From the NCBI RefSeq assembly GCF_036898465.1, contig NZ_JARUMJ010000001.1, forward strand, positions 1,426,001-1,490,000: 64,000 nucleotides of DNA, given 5' to 3'. The position numbers were made by a program, and so were the translations under genes. The DNA comes from Streptomyces sp. B21-105 (GTDB taxonomy: Bacteria; Actinomycetota; Actinomycetes; Streptomycetales; Streptomycetaceae). Below, piece by piece: positions 8,374-16,061 of this stretch (the stretch's first letter is position 1; each line of letters begins with the position of its first letter). The notes under the pieces are model-generated. The model was not told the origin of the DNA. It worked only from the letters and a program-made list of their open reading frames with translations, and ran no database searches.

Positions 8374-10116
8374 TCAGGGCTGGGTGAGCAGAAGCTTGAT
8401 CGATCCGTCGGCGGTTTCCTTGCGCCAGGGGTACTCGCAGACCATCTTGTCGGCGGGCGGGGCGTCGTAGATGACCGTGCGTCTGGGGTATTCGCGGCAC
8501 TTGCCCTGATCGGCGTACTTGGGGCAGGTCCCGTCGGGCTTGCGGAACTGGTGGGATGCCCAGGCGAGGGTGCCGGCGAGTTTCTCGCCGGGCAGGGTCG
8601 GCAGGTACTGGTCACTGAAGAACGAGCCGATCATTCCGCCTGCCAGTGCGAGGGCGAGGAGTGCGCCGACGGCGGTGAAGCTGCGTCGTCCGTCAGCACC
8701 GGCAGAGGTACGTTCCTTGATGTGCGGGGCGAGTTTGCGCACGGCGAGGACGCAGGCCAGGACGGCGAGCGCGGTGAGCGTCACCTGGATCTGGATCAGG
8801 GTGCGGGGGAAGAGCTGGACCTGCTGGTCGGCTTCCATGTGCCCGGCGAGCCAGAACCGGATCAGCCAGGCGCTGCCGAAGCAGGCCAGCGGCGCGATGA
8901 CCACGACCTGGCGCAGTCCGATGGCGACGGCGACTCCGAGACCGATGAGCGCCAGCACGGCGTACATGTGCAGTCCGGCGAATTCGCCGAAGCCCGGGTA
9001 CTCCCCGGGCTCGTCCCAGGCCCGGCTGGTGAGCGGGGTCGTGCCGATGTAGGCGGGCTCGGTCAGGGTGTATCCGGAACACCACTGGTCACGGGTGCTG
9101 GTGGCGCTGAGCAGCACCCGCAGATAGGCGCCGGCCACCAGCAGGAAGCCGGTGAGGGTGCTGGCGAGGAAGAGCAGAGCACGCGCGGGCCGGTTGCGCC
9201 AGGGGAAGCACAGCAGGACGGCGACGAACGCGCCGGGCAGAGACCACAGGTGCCAGCCGGAGTAGATGAGGAAGAGCAGCCCGAACAGCAGGCCGAGGAA
9301 TCCGCCCCGCGCCACCAGGCCGCGGATGGAGAAGTGGGGGGTGGCCCGCAGCCACATCAGCAGCTTGGCGATCAGCGGTACGAGGACGACCAGCACGAAC
9401 GGGCTGTACGGCTTGTGCGGCAGGGTCTGCTGCAGGGCGGGCAGCAGGCCTACGGCGAGGGCGGGCAGCGGGGACAGACACGATCGCCAGGCCAGGTAGG
9501 CTGCCGGTCCGGTCAGCGCGACGAACGCGATGAACAGCCACTTCAGCCCGAAGGCGGGCTGCCCGCCGAGGATGCCGGCCTTCGCCACGTACCCGAGGAT
9601 GTAGGGCACGGCCGGCGGGTAGAAGGAGTCCATCGAGCCGGTGTGCAGCACTTGTTCGGCCCAGCCGAGGATGCGGTTGTTGTCGCCGTAGGGGCCGTTG
9701 ATCGGCCACGGGGTACCGCGGAGGGCGAAGACCTGGCCGGCGCCGAGGAACCCGGTGCTCAGCCCGGCGACCGCGGCCGCGCCCAGCCGCACGGCCGTCG
9801 CCCGGACGCGCTCGCTGCCCCGCACGGTCGCCCATCCGACGACGGCGACGACGACCAGCACGAGCAGCGCGAGGCGGAACTGGAGGTTCGACAACCCGCT
9901 GATCTGACCGACCCGTGTGATCGGGTCGTTGTCGACCGTGAGCCCCCAGTAGGTGAACCCGAGGGCGGTCACCAGAGCGAGGACCACCTCACCCGTGGCG
10001 GGCCACCAGGGCTGCAGCAGGAGCCTGATCCTGTTGCGGGTCGCGCGGGGGCCGGCGAGCCGGGATCTCGCGGGCAGAGCCGGGTCGGCCGCCCTGTCGG
10101 GCGCGGCTGTGTTCAC
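8374..10116 (-). CDS. AftA-like GT-C glycosyltransferase (putative arabinofuranosyltransferase)
   Basis: A 580-residue polytopic membrane protein with roughly a dozen hydrophobic helices and a soluble C-terminal tail (~90 residues, containing KCREYPRRTVIY). The region around residue 120 (NGPYGDNNRILGW then MDSFYPPAVPYI) looks like the first extracytoplasmic loop of GT-C enzymes. There an acidic residue and a later YPP motif bind a polyprenyl-phosphate sugar. Overall it most resembles galactan 5-O-arabinofuranosyltransferases; acceptor and donor are inferred. The start is GTG 10116 with GGAG 8 nt upstream, chosen over a longer frame. Downstream partner of the GT2 gene on the same strand. Confidence 0.75.
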   Translation of the reverse strand: MNTAAPDRAADPALPARSRLAGPRATRNRIRLLLQPWWPATGEVVLALVTALGFTYWGLTVDNDPITRVGQISGLSNLQFRLALLVLVVVAVVGWATVRGSERVRATAVRLGAAAVAGLSTGFLGAGQVFALRGTPWPINGPYGDNNRILGWAEQVLHTGSMDSFYPPAVPYILGYVAKAGILGGQPAFGLKWLFIAFVALTGPAAYLAWRSCLSPLPALAVGLLPALQQTLPHKPYSPFVLVVLVPLIAKLLMWLRATPHFSIRGLVARGGFLGLLFGLLFLIYSGWHLWSLPGAFVAVLLCFPWRNRPARALLFLASTLTGFLLVAGAYLRVLLSATSTRDQWCSGYTLTEPAYIGTTPLTSRAWDEPGEYPGFGEFAGLHMYAVLALIGLGVAVAIGLRQVVVIAPLACFGSAWLIRFWLAGHMEADQQVQLFPRTLIQIQVTLTALAVLACVLAVRKLAPHIKERTSAGADGRRSFTAVGALLALALAGGMIGSFFSDQYLPTLPGEKLAGTLAWASHQFRKPDGTCPKYADQGKCREYPRRTVIYDAPPADKMVCEYPWRKETADGSIKLLLTQP

Positions 10117-10132
10117 TTTTGTCTCCAGAAGG

Positions 10133-10162
10133 CGTCGCACCGCGGTGCGTTGCGGTGCGACG
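10133..10162. promoter_or_regulatory. Stem-loop just upstream of the AftA-like gene
   Basis: CGTCGCACCGC and its perfect complement GCGGTGCGACG (11 bp) flank an 8-nt loop. It lies between the GT2 stop (10262) and the ribosome-binding site of the next gene. It could attenuate read-through, stabilise an mRNA end or act as an operator. Confidence 0.5.
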
Positions 10163-10261
10163 TGGACGCATGCAAGGTGAGGAGCTGGCGCCCCTGGCGG
10201 GCGCCGGCACATGGGATTGTGGGTCAGAACTGGTAGGGGAAGCTGACTGGCTGAGAGGGAT

Positions 10262-11929
10262 TCATCCGCTGCGCTGCTTCGGCATCCCCGAGACACGCTG
10301 CGCCAGCCGCGTCAGCTGCGTCAGCCGGGACGGTTTCGGCGGTGGTGCGGGTACCGGCTGGATGCGCAGGACGAGCCGTCCCTTCTCGGGGCCGATACTG
10401 GCGGTGCGCCCCCGTCCGCCGTCTGACTCAGGGGCGGCCACGTGCCGTTCGGCGTGCTGGGACACCTCGCTCCCCAGGGCTTTCCCCAGCTCACCCTGAG
10501 CGGACAGGCCGTGCGCGGTACAGCGCAAAGAGATTTCCCAGACGCCGGCTTCCAGGGGATGTCCGCCGGCGGCGGAGGCGAGGTCGATGTCCGCACGGAA
10601 TCCGGCAAGGCCGTAGTCGTACGTCTCCTTGCCCCGGCTCACCGTTAGATGCGGCGACGGCTGGGCCCGTGCCCTGACGGCGTACTCGCGTTTCGTCGCC
10701 GGATTGCGCAGCACGACGTCGGTAGTGAGGTCATCGGTGTCGACCTGGTCGAGGTAGGCGTACCCGGCCAGCTCGACGACGCTTCCGCGCCAGGTGACCC
10801 GGTCCACCCGGCGCCGGGGGCTGACACTCAGCGCCACGTCAGTGATGTCGCACAGATCCGCGTACGCGGCTGAGGACTCAGGAGGGAAGGGTGCCGCCGC
10901 GTACAGCCGTCCATCACGGACCCGTGCCTTGCCCGGGCGGCCGGCCAGATCCCACTCCACGACCCGGGCGAGCTCGTGAAGGAGCCCTTCGCTCAGACAG
11001 TGCGCCCGCAGTCGCTCCGCGACGTCCAGTTCGCTCCGCACACTTGGCGTGACCCACCGCCTGGCGTACGGCGCGGCCAGCGCGGCCAGTTCCTTGCGGC
11101 CCTCCTCGTCGGCGGCAAGGAAGCGGCCATCGAAGCGGCGCAGCAGCTCGGCCTTGACGTGCCGGGCGACCAGACGGTCCCGCAGGACGCCCGGCTCGGT
11201 GAGACTCTTCACCAGGTCGACCATCTCGGCGGCCTGGGTCACCATGGTCGGGTAGTCCAGACCACCGTGCGTGATGTTGCCCTTGTCGCCGCGCCCGACG
11301 AGGTAATAGCAGTCGTAGTCGGCGAGGACCGATATGACCCTGCTGTGCAGATAGGCGCGGGCGACGAAGTGCTGGTCCTCACTGATTCGCATGTGCTCGG
11401 GGAAACGGATCCGGTGCTCCTCGAGCATGCTTCGCCGAAAGAGCTTGAACGGCATCAGCGTGTAGTAGACCGTCGCCGGGTCCGCGCGGTCCACGTTCCT
11501 CGCGAACACCTGACGGACTTTCGCCTGGATCGGCCTGCCGACACCCACGAGCTTGCCCAAGACGGTGTCAGCGTCGTTCTTCTCGGCCAGGCAGAGCAGC
11601 CGCTCCAGGGTCTCTGGGCCTAAGCAGTCGTCGCCGTCGAGGAAGAACACATAACGCCCGCTTGCGTGGTCGAGCCCTGCGTTGCGGGGGCGGCTGGGGC
11701 CGCCGGAGGCCTCCTGGTGGATGACCGTCACGGGCCAGGACTGTTCCTTTGCCCAGGCGTCGAGGAACTCGCCGCTGCCGTCCGTGCTGCCGTCGTTGAC
11801 GGCGATGACTTCCAGGACGTCCACACCGATGCTCTGCCCGGCCACCGACGCCAGCGTCTGCCGCAGGTAGGGCAAGGCGTTGTACACCGGTATGACGACA
11901 GAGACGGCAGGCGCGTGCATGTTCGCCAT
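10262..11929 (-). CDS. GT2-family glycosyltransferase with TarS/TarP-like C-terminal region
   Basis: A 555-residue protein. Residues ~8-230 are a GT-A fold: VSVVIPVYNALPYLRQTL, VNDGSTDGS, a FLDGDDC DXD-type metal site near residue 97, and the acceptor-side motif SEDQHFV near residue 183. The remaining ~300 residues include a helical linker and a beta-rich domain, as in wall-teichoic-acid glycosyltransferases TarS/TarP. The C terminus is Pro/Arg-rich. It probably decorates a surface polymer. An ATG three codons in is an alternative start. Transcribed with the AftA-like gene 145 bp downstream. Confidence 0.82.
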   Translation of the reverse strand: MANMHAPAVSVVIPVYNALPYLRQTLASVAGQSIGVDVLEVIAVNDGSTDGSGEFLDAWAKEQSWPVTVIHQEASGGPSRPRNAGLDHASGRYVFFLDGDDCLGPETLERLLCLAEKNDADTVLGKLVGVGRPIQAKVRQVFARNVDRADPATVYYTLMPFKLFRRSMLEEHRIRFPEHMRISEDQHFVARAYLHSRVISVLADYDCYYLVGRGDKGNITHGGLDYPTMVTQAAEMVDLVKSLTEPGVLRDRLVARHVKAELLRRFDGRFLAADEEGRKELAALAAPYARRWVTPSVRSELDVAERLRAHCLSEGLLHELARVVEWDLAGRPGKARVRDGRLYAAAPFPPESSAAYADLCDITDVALSVSPRRRVDRVTWRGSVVELAGYAYLDQVDTDDLTTDVVLRNPATKREYAVRARAQPSPHLTVSRGKETYDYGLAGFRADIDLASAAGGHPLEAGVWEISLRCTAHGLSAQGELGKALGSEVSQHAERHVAAPESDGGRGRTASIGPEKGRLVLRIQPVPAPPPKPSRLTQLTRLAQRVSGMPKQRSG

Positions 11930-12083
11930 TGAGCAAGCCCCCGTAAGAATTCGTAAAACTTACGGTCAGGATAAGGGGACGGTGAGGTGCTTGTGGCCGA
12001 ACGGTGGTCAACCGCTTACCCGTTGACGGCAAAGGTGGGGCGAGTCGGCCGATTCGCCCCACCTTTACCGGTGACTGCGGGAC
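11930..12083. other. Intergenic, low-GC start region upstream of GT2 gene
   Basis: Contains an AT-richer stretch (AAGAATTCGTAAAACTTACG, 11945-11964) that probably holds the GT2 promoter on the minus strand. No gene is evident. Confidence 0.4.
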
Positions 12084-12354
12084 TTACCCGAAGTAGAGCC
12101 GTCCCTGGACGTCACCCTCGCCGCCGAGGAAGTTGGACCAGCAGGAACTGGCCGCGTACCCGCTGCCGAAGTAGGTGCCCACGTTCCTGCGGACGCTGAT
12201 GTTGCCGTCCATGGTGTGCACCGGCATGTCGGCTCTGTGCGTTGCCCTGTCCAGCGTAGGTGAGCAGGGCGTTGTTGGCGTCCAGGCTCCAGAAGTCGCT
12301 GGTGCCGTCACCCTGGACGGTGGGTCTCTGGACGACGAGTTGACGCCAAATCAC
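12084..12354 (-). pseudogene. Fragment of a repeat/lectin-type secreted protein
   Basis: Two minus-strand frames together give a recognisable-looking C terminus. One frame reads GTSDFWSLDANNALLTYAGQG, similar in style to VCBS/FG-GAP or tachylectin-like repeats. The other reads VRRNVGTYFGSGYAASSCW and ends GRLYFGstop. A frameshift separates them and the rest of the gene is missing. It is treated as debris at the edge of the island; identity is uncertain. Confidence 0.4.
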
Positions 12355-12386
12355 TTGGACAGCGACGTCTCCAGTCGGAACCTACA

Positions 12387-12440
12387 CGCTCACTACACGT
12401 CCGGAATGGCAGGATTCACTCAAGGGGCTACCCGCCGGTA
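12387..12440. repeat. Right copy of ~52-bp direct repeat
   Basis: Matches 7498-7551 in the same orientation, 39 bases perfectly and then with scattered mismatches. It marks the right limit of the glycosyltransferase island, 61 bp before the hydrolase start. Confidence 0.75.
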
Positions 12441-12500
12441 GTAATTGCTGACAAGCTGTCTACGGCGTCCGTCGGCCCGCTTTCCGAACGAGGAGCTCCC

Positions 12501-13331
12501 ATGCCCGCCACCGTCTCCTTCACGGTCCCCTCCCCCGAGGGCCCGCTGCCCGTCACGGTCTCCTACGCGCGCGTGGGCCGGGGCGAACCGCTCCTCCTGC
12601 TGCACGGCATCGGGCATCACCGGCAGGCCTGGGACCCGGTCGTGGACATCCTGGCCGCCGAGCGCGACGTGATCGCCGTGGACCTGCCCGGCTTCGGCGT
12701 CTCCCCAGCCCTGCCGGACGGGCTCGCCTACGACCTGCCCACCACCACCGCCGTGTTCGGCGCCTTCTGCGAGGCGCTGGAGCTGGACCGCCCTCACGTG
12801 GCGGGGAACTCGCTCGGTGGCCTGCTCGCCCTGGAACTCGGCCGCGAGAAGCTCGTACGGTCCGTCACGGCGCTCTCCCCGGCCGGGTTCTGGTCGGAGG
12901 CGGAACGGCGCTACGCCTTCGGCGTGCTGGTCACGATGCGGCAGATCTCCCGCCGGCTGCCGCTCCCCCTCGTCGAGCGCCTGGCCCGCACGGCGGCCGG
13001 CCGCACGGCCCTCACCAGCACCATCTACGCCCGCCCGGGCCGCCGCTCACCCGAGGCCGTGGTCGCCGAGACGCTGGCCCTGGCCCAGGCCACCGGGTTC
13101 GACCAGACGCTGCGCGCCGGCACCGCGATCCGGTTCACCGACGACCTGCCCGGCATCCCGGTCACCGTCGGCTGGGGCGCCCGCGACTGGCTGCTGGTGC
13201 GCCGGCAGGGCGTCCGTGCCAAGCAGGTCATCCCGGCCGCCCGCCTCGTGCGGCTGCCCGGCTGCGGCCACTGCCCGATGAACGACGACCCGGCCCTCGT
13301 CGCGCGCGTCATCCTCGACGGCAGCCGCTGA
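12501..13331 (+). CDS. Alpha/beta-fold hydrolase
   Basis: A 276-residue hydrolase. The oxyanion motif LLLLHGIGHH is near residue 35, and nucleophile elbow GNSLGG puts the Ser near residue 98. A late Asp in GWGARDW and His in CGHCPMND complete the triad. ATG 12501 is preceded by GAGGAGC. There is no signal peptide; it resembles small cytoplasmic esterases or lactonases of unknown substrate. Its last ~285 bp face an unusual antisense overlap with the EamA gene frame. Confidence 0.9.
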   Translation: MPATVSFTVPSPEGPLPVTVSYARVGRGEPLLLLHGIGHHRQAWDPVVDILAAERDVIAVDLPGFGVSPALPDGLAYDLPTTTAVFGAFCEALELDRPHVAGNSLGGLLALELGREKLVRSVTALSPAGFWSEAERRYAFGVLVTMRQISRRLPLPLVERLARTAAGRTALTSTIYARPGRRSPEAVVAETLALAQATGFDQTLRAGTAIRFTDDLPGIPVTVGWGARDWLLVRRQGVRAKQVIPAARLVRLPGCGHCPMNDDPALVARVILDGSR

Positions 13332-14213
13332 ACGCCCGCGGACGCGCGACAGCGCGCCCGCGCCCACCGCGACGCCGGCCCCGACCAGGGCGCTCCCCAC
13401 GGCCTGGCCGGGCCCGTAGGAGCCGGTTCCCACGAGCGGGGCGGTGCAGGCCGCCGCCACCGGGATGAGACCGGAGAAGAGCGTGGCGCGCTCCGCGCCG
13501 ATCCGCTGCATGCCCATGTACCAGCACACGAAGCCGACCACGGTGACGACCGCCGACTGCCACAGCAGCGCGGCGGCCTCCGCGCCGTCCGGCCGCCGCA
13601 GCCACCCGCCGCCGTCGGTCAGCAGTCCGACCGCCGCCGACTCCACCGTCGCGAGCCCGCACACCGTGGCGGACAACAGCCGTGGCCCCAGCGGCCGCAG
13701 AACGGGCACGGCGAGCACCGCGAAGCCGACCTCCCCGGCCAGCGCGCACACCGACCAGCCGAGGCCCGCTCCGTCCGTCCGCCCCCAGCCCTGCACCGTG
13801 AACGCGCCGACGGCGACCAGCGTCGCCCCGTACAGCACCGTGCGCCGCGGCCGCCGTCCCTCCGTCAACGGCACGACGACGGCCACCACGACCGGCGCGC
13901 AGCCCACGAGGACGCCGGGGACGGCGGGTTCCGCGGAACGTTCGGCGGCCAGCACGGCGAGGTTGAAGCCGACCATCCCGACGGCCGCGAGCAGCGCGAG
14001 CCGCACCCACGGGCCCGGGCCGAGCGCACGCAGCCGGGCTGCCGCGCCCGGCCCGGCGATGGGCACGAGCAGCACACCGGCGAGGCCGTAGCGCAGGGCC
14101 TGGCCGCCCGCGTACGGGTAGGCGCCGAGGACGCTGTTGGCGGTGAAGGATCCTCCGACGAGGACGCAGGCGAGCGCCGCGAGCAGCGACCCGCGCAGAG
14201 CGGTGGCGTTCAT
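13047..14213 (-). CDS. EamA/DMT-family exporter with run-on C terminus
   Basis: About ten hydrophobic helices over residues ~1-295 form two EamA repeats (start ATG 14213, MNATALRGSLLAAL). Family members export amino acids and other metabolites. After the last helix (VAVGAGALSRVRG) no stop occurs until 13047, so ~95 extra residues read through the antisense of the hydrolase gene. The extension is His/Gly/Asp-rich and looks non-native. In the next frame a stop lies at 13309, so a frameshift or sequence error near the true end is likely. Divergent from a MocR regulator 47 bp away, its probable controller. Confidence 0.82.
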   Translation of the reverse strand: MNATALRGSLLAALACVLVGGSFTANSVLGAYPYAGGQALRYGLAGVLLVPIAGPGAAARLRALGPGPWVRLALLAAVGMVGFNLAVLAAERSAEPAVPGVLVGCAPVVVAVVVPLTEGRRPRRTVLYGATLVAVGAFTVQGWGRTDGAGLGWSVCALAGEVGFAVLAVPVLRPLGPRLLSATVCGLATVESAAVGLLTDGGGWLRRPDGAEAAALLWQSAVVTVVGFVCWYMGMQRIGAERATLFSGLIPVAAACTAPLVGTGSYGPGQAVGSALVGAGVAVGAGALSRVRGRSAAAVEDDARDEGRVVVHRAVAAAGQPHEAGGRDDLLGTDALPAHQQPVAGAPADGDRDAGQVVGEPDRGAGAQRLVEPGGLGQGQRLGDHGLG

Positions 14214-14249
14214 GACACCGACGCTAGGAGCGGCGGCGGCACGGTTTAA

Positions 14250-14278
14250 GGTCCACTTCCATGACGTCATCGGGGACC
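14250..14278. promoter_or_regulatory. Candidate MocR operator between EamA and MocR genes
   Basis: GGTCC and GGACC flank 19 nt that include the 10-bp palindrome ATGACGTCAT (14261-14270), which itself contains the MocR start codon. The 47-bp divergent promoter region lies here, so regulator binding could control both genes. Confidence 0.35.
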
Positions 14279-15700
14279 AATCCCGAAAGCCCCGCGCCGT
14301 CTGCGGCCTGGGAGGTGCTGCTGCCGGCCGCTGCCGCGCCGGCACGCGCGCGTGGCCGCGCCCTCCAGGCCGCGCTGCGGGACGCGGTGCGCTCCGGCCT
14401 GCTCGCACAGGGCGCCCGCCTGCCGTCGAGCCGGGACCTGGCCGCCGACCTCGGGGTCTCGCGCGGGCTCGTCACGGAGGCGTACGAGCAGCTGACGGCC
14501 GAGGGGTATCTGCGCAGCGGACGCGGCGCGGGCACCTGGGTGGGCGGCGCCGTCCGGGCCGCCCGGTCACGCGCGCGTGACCTCGCTCCGCGCGCGCCGG
14601 GCACCCGGACCGACTTCGTGCCGGGGACGCCGGACCTGTCGCTGTTCCCGCGCGCCGCGTGGGGCGCCGCGCACCGGGGCGTCCTCGCCGACCTGCCGCA
14701 CCACGAGCTGGACTATCCCGACCCGCGCGGGCTGCCCCGGCTGCGTCTCGCGCTCGCCGAACTCCTCGCCCGCCGCCGGGGCGTGGTCGCCGACCCGGAG
14801 CGTCTCGTGGTCGTCTCCGGCGTGGCGCAGGCGAGCGCGCTGCTCGGCCTCGCCCTGCACGCGCGCGGGACGGACGCCGTCGGCGTGGAGGACCCCGGGA
14901 GTCCCCAGCACAGCGCCCTGTACGCGGGGGCCGGCGTCACGGCCGTCCCGCTGCCGCTGGACGGGGAGGGCCTGGCCATGGACCCGCTCCGGTCGTCGGG
15001 TGTACGGGCCGTGGTGACGACGCCGGCCCACCAGTTCCCCACCGGGATCGCGTACTCCGCGCCGCGCCGCGCCGCGTTGCTGGACTGGGCGAGGTCGGTG
15101 GACGGCTTCGTCCTCGAGGACGACTACGACGGCGACTTCCGCTACGACCGCGCGCCCGTGGGCGCCCTCCAGGGCCTGGACCCGGAGCGCGTCGCCTACA
15201 CCGGGTCGGTCAGCAAGTCCCTCGCGCCGGGACTGCGCCTCGGCTGGCTGCTCGTGCCCGAGGCGCTGACCGAGGCGGTCGTGGAGCGCAAGCGGACGAC
15301 GGACCTGGGCCATCCCGCCCTCGACCAGGCGCTGTTCGCCCGGTTCGTGGAGCGCGGTGACTACGACCGCCAACTGCGTCGCTGCCAGCGCGCCTACCGC
15401 GAACGGCGGGACGCCGTCGTGAGCGCGCTCGGCGAGCACTTCCCCGGGACGCGGGTGTCGGGCGTCGCGGCGGGACTGCACGCCATCGCCGAGCTCCCGC
15501 CGCGGTACGGACCGCAGGAGCGGTTCCTCGCCCGGACGGCCGCCGCGGGCGTCGAGGTGCGCGCCCTGAACCGGTACGCACACGCGCGCGTGCCGCACGA
15601 CGACGGGCCCGTACGCCTCGTGCTGGGCTACGCCCATCTGTCCGCCGCTCGCATCCACGACGGCGTACGCCGGATGGCGGAGGCCGTCGCGAACGGGTGA
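14261..15700 (+). CDS. MocR-family (GntR-aminotransferase) regulator
   Basis: A 479-residue fusion. Residues ~15-90 are a GntR winged helix (LPSSRDLAADLGVSRGLVTEAYEQL) and residues ~110-479 a fold-type-I aminotransferase domain. The PLP lysine is in SVSKSLAPGLRLGW near residue 320, and DDYDGDF is the conserved PLP-site region. MocR proteins sense PLP or an amino-compound adduct. Its divergent EamA exporter is the natural target, suggesting control of vitamin B6 or amino-acid efflux. Confidence 0.92.
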   Translation: MTSSGTNPESPAPSAAWEVLLPAAAAPARARGRALQAALRDAVRSGLLAQGARLPSSRDLAADLGVSRGLVTEAYEQLTAEGYLRSGRGAGTWVGGAVRAARSRARDLAPRAPGTRTDFVPGTPDLSLFPRAAWGAAHRGVLADLPHHELDYPDPRGLPRLRLALAELLARRRGVVADPERLVVVSGVAQASALLGLALHARGTDAVGVEDPGSPQHSALYAGAGVTAVPLPLDGEGLAMDPLRSSGVRAVVTTPAHQFPTGIAYSAPRRAALLDWARSVDGFVLEDDYDGDFRYDRAPVGALQGLDPERVAYTGSVSKSLAPGLRLGWLLVPEALTEAVVERKRTTDLGHPALDQALFARFVERGDYDRQLRRCQRAYRERRDAVVSALGEHFPGTRVSGVAAGLHAIAELPPRYGPQERFLARTAAAGVEVRALNRYAHARVPHDDGPVRLVLGYAHLSAARIHDGVRRMAEAVANG

Positions 15701-16061
15701 CCGATGGCCGGGCGGGCGGGTCCCGGTGCGACGGCTCCGTGCCGTGCACGAAGGTGCTGTGGCGGGCCGGGACCGGCCGGGCAGCGGCCCGTCGTCCCGT
15801 AGCCTCGAACCTGTGCCGCGCACCGGCGTCATCCCCCGGTGCGCGGTTCTGGCGTCGCGTCAGACCTGGGTGATCAGGTGTCAGGCGTCAGGGGCGCGAC
15901 GTCCGGTGTCCGGGGGTGGTGCGGTGCGTTCTGTACGGCGCGCGCCGTGCGCCCTGCGCCGCGTGATGGTGGAAGGATCAACAAAACGGGCATTAGCAGC
16001 CTTTACCCGTCAGTCACACACCGTTCGTGATCACGCAACACGGTTCCTCCACAGTGGCCGC
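15701..16061. other. Intergenic region upstream of the ACT-GNAT gene
   Basis: No convincing gene. A 10-bp palindrome CGTGATCACG (16026-16035) lies 27 bp before the ATG. ACGGG and CCCGT copies flank an AT-richer segment near 15985-16010, where the promoter probably lies. Confidence 0.4.

Noticed and set aside
8197..10236. A ~680-codon plus-strand open frame opposite the AftA-like gene
   Set aside because: Gly/Glu/Gln-rich antisense shadow; the minus-strand frame has membrane helices and a proper ribosome-binding site.
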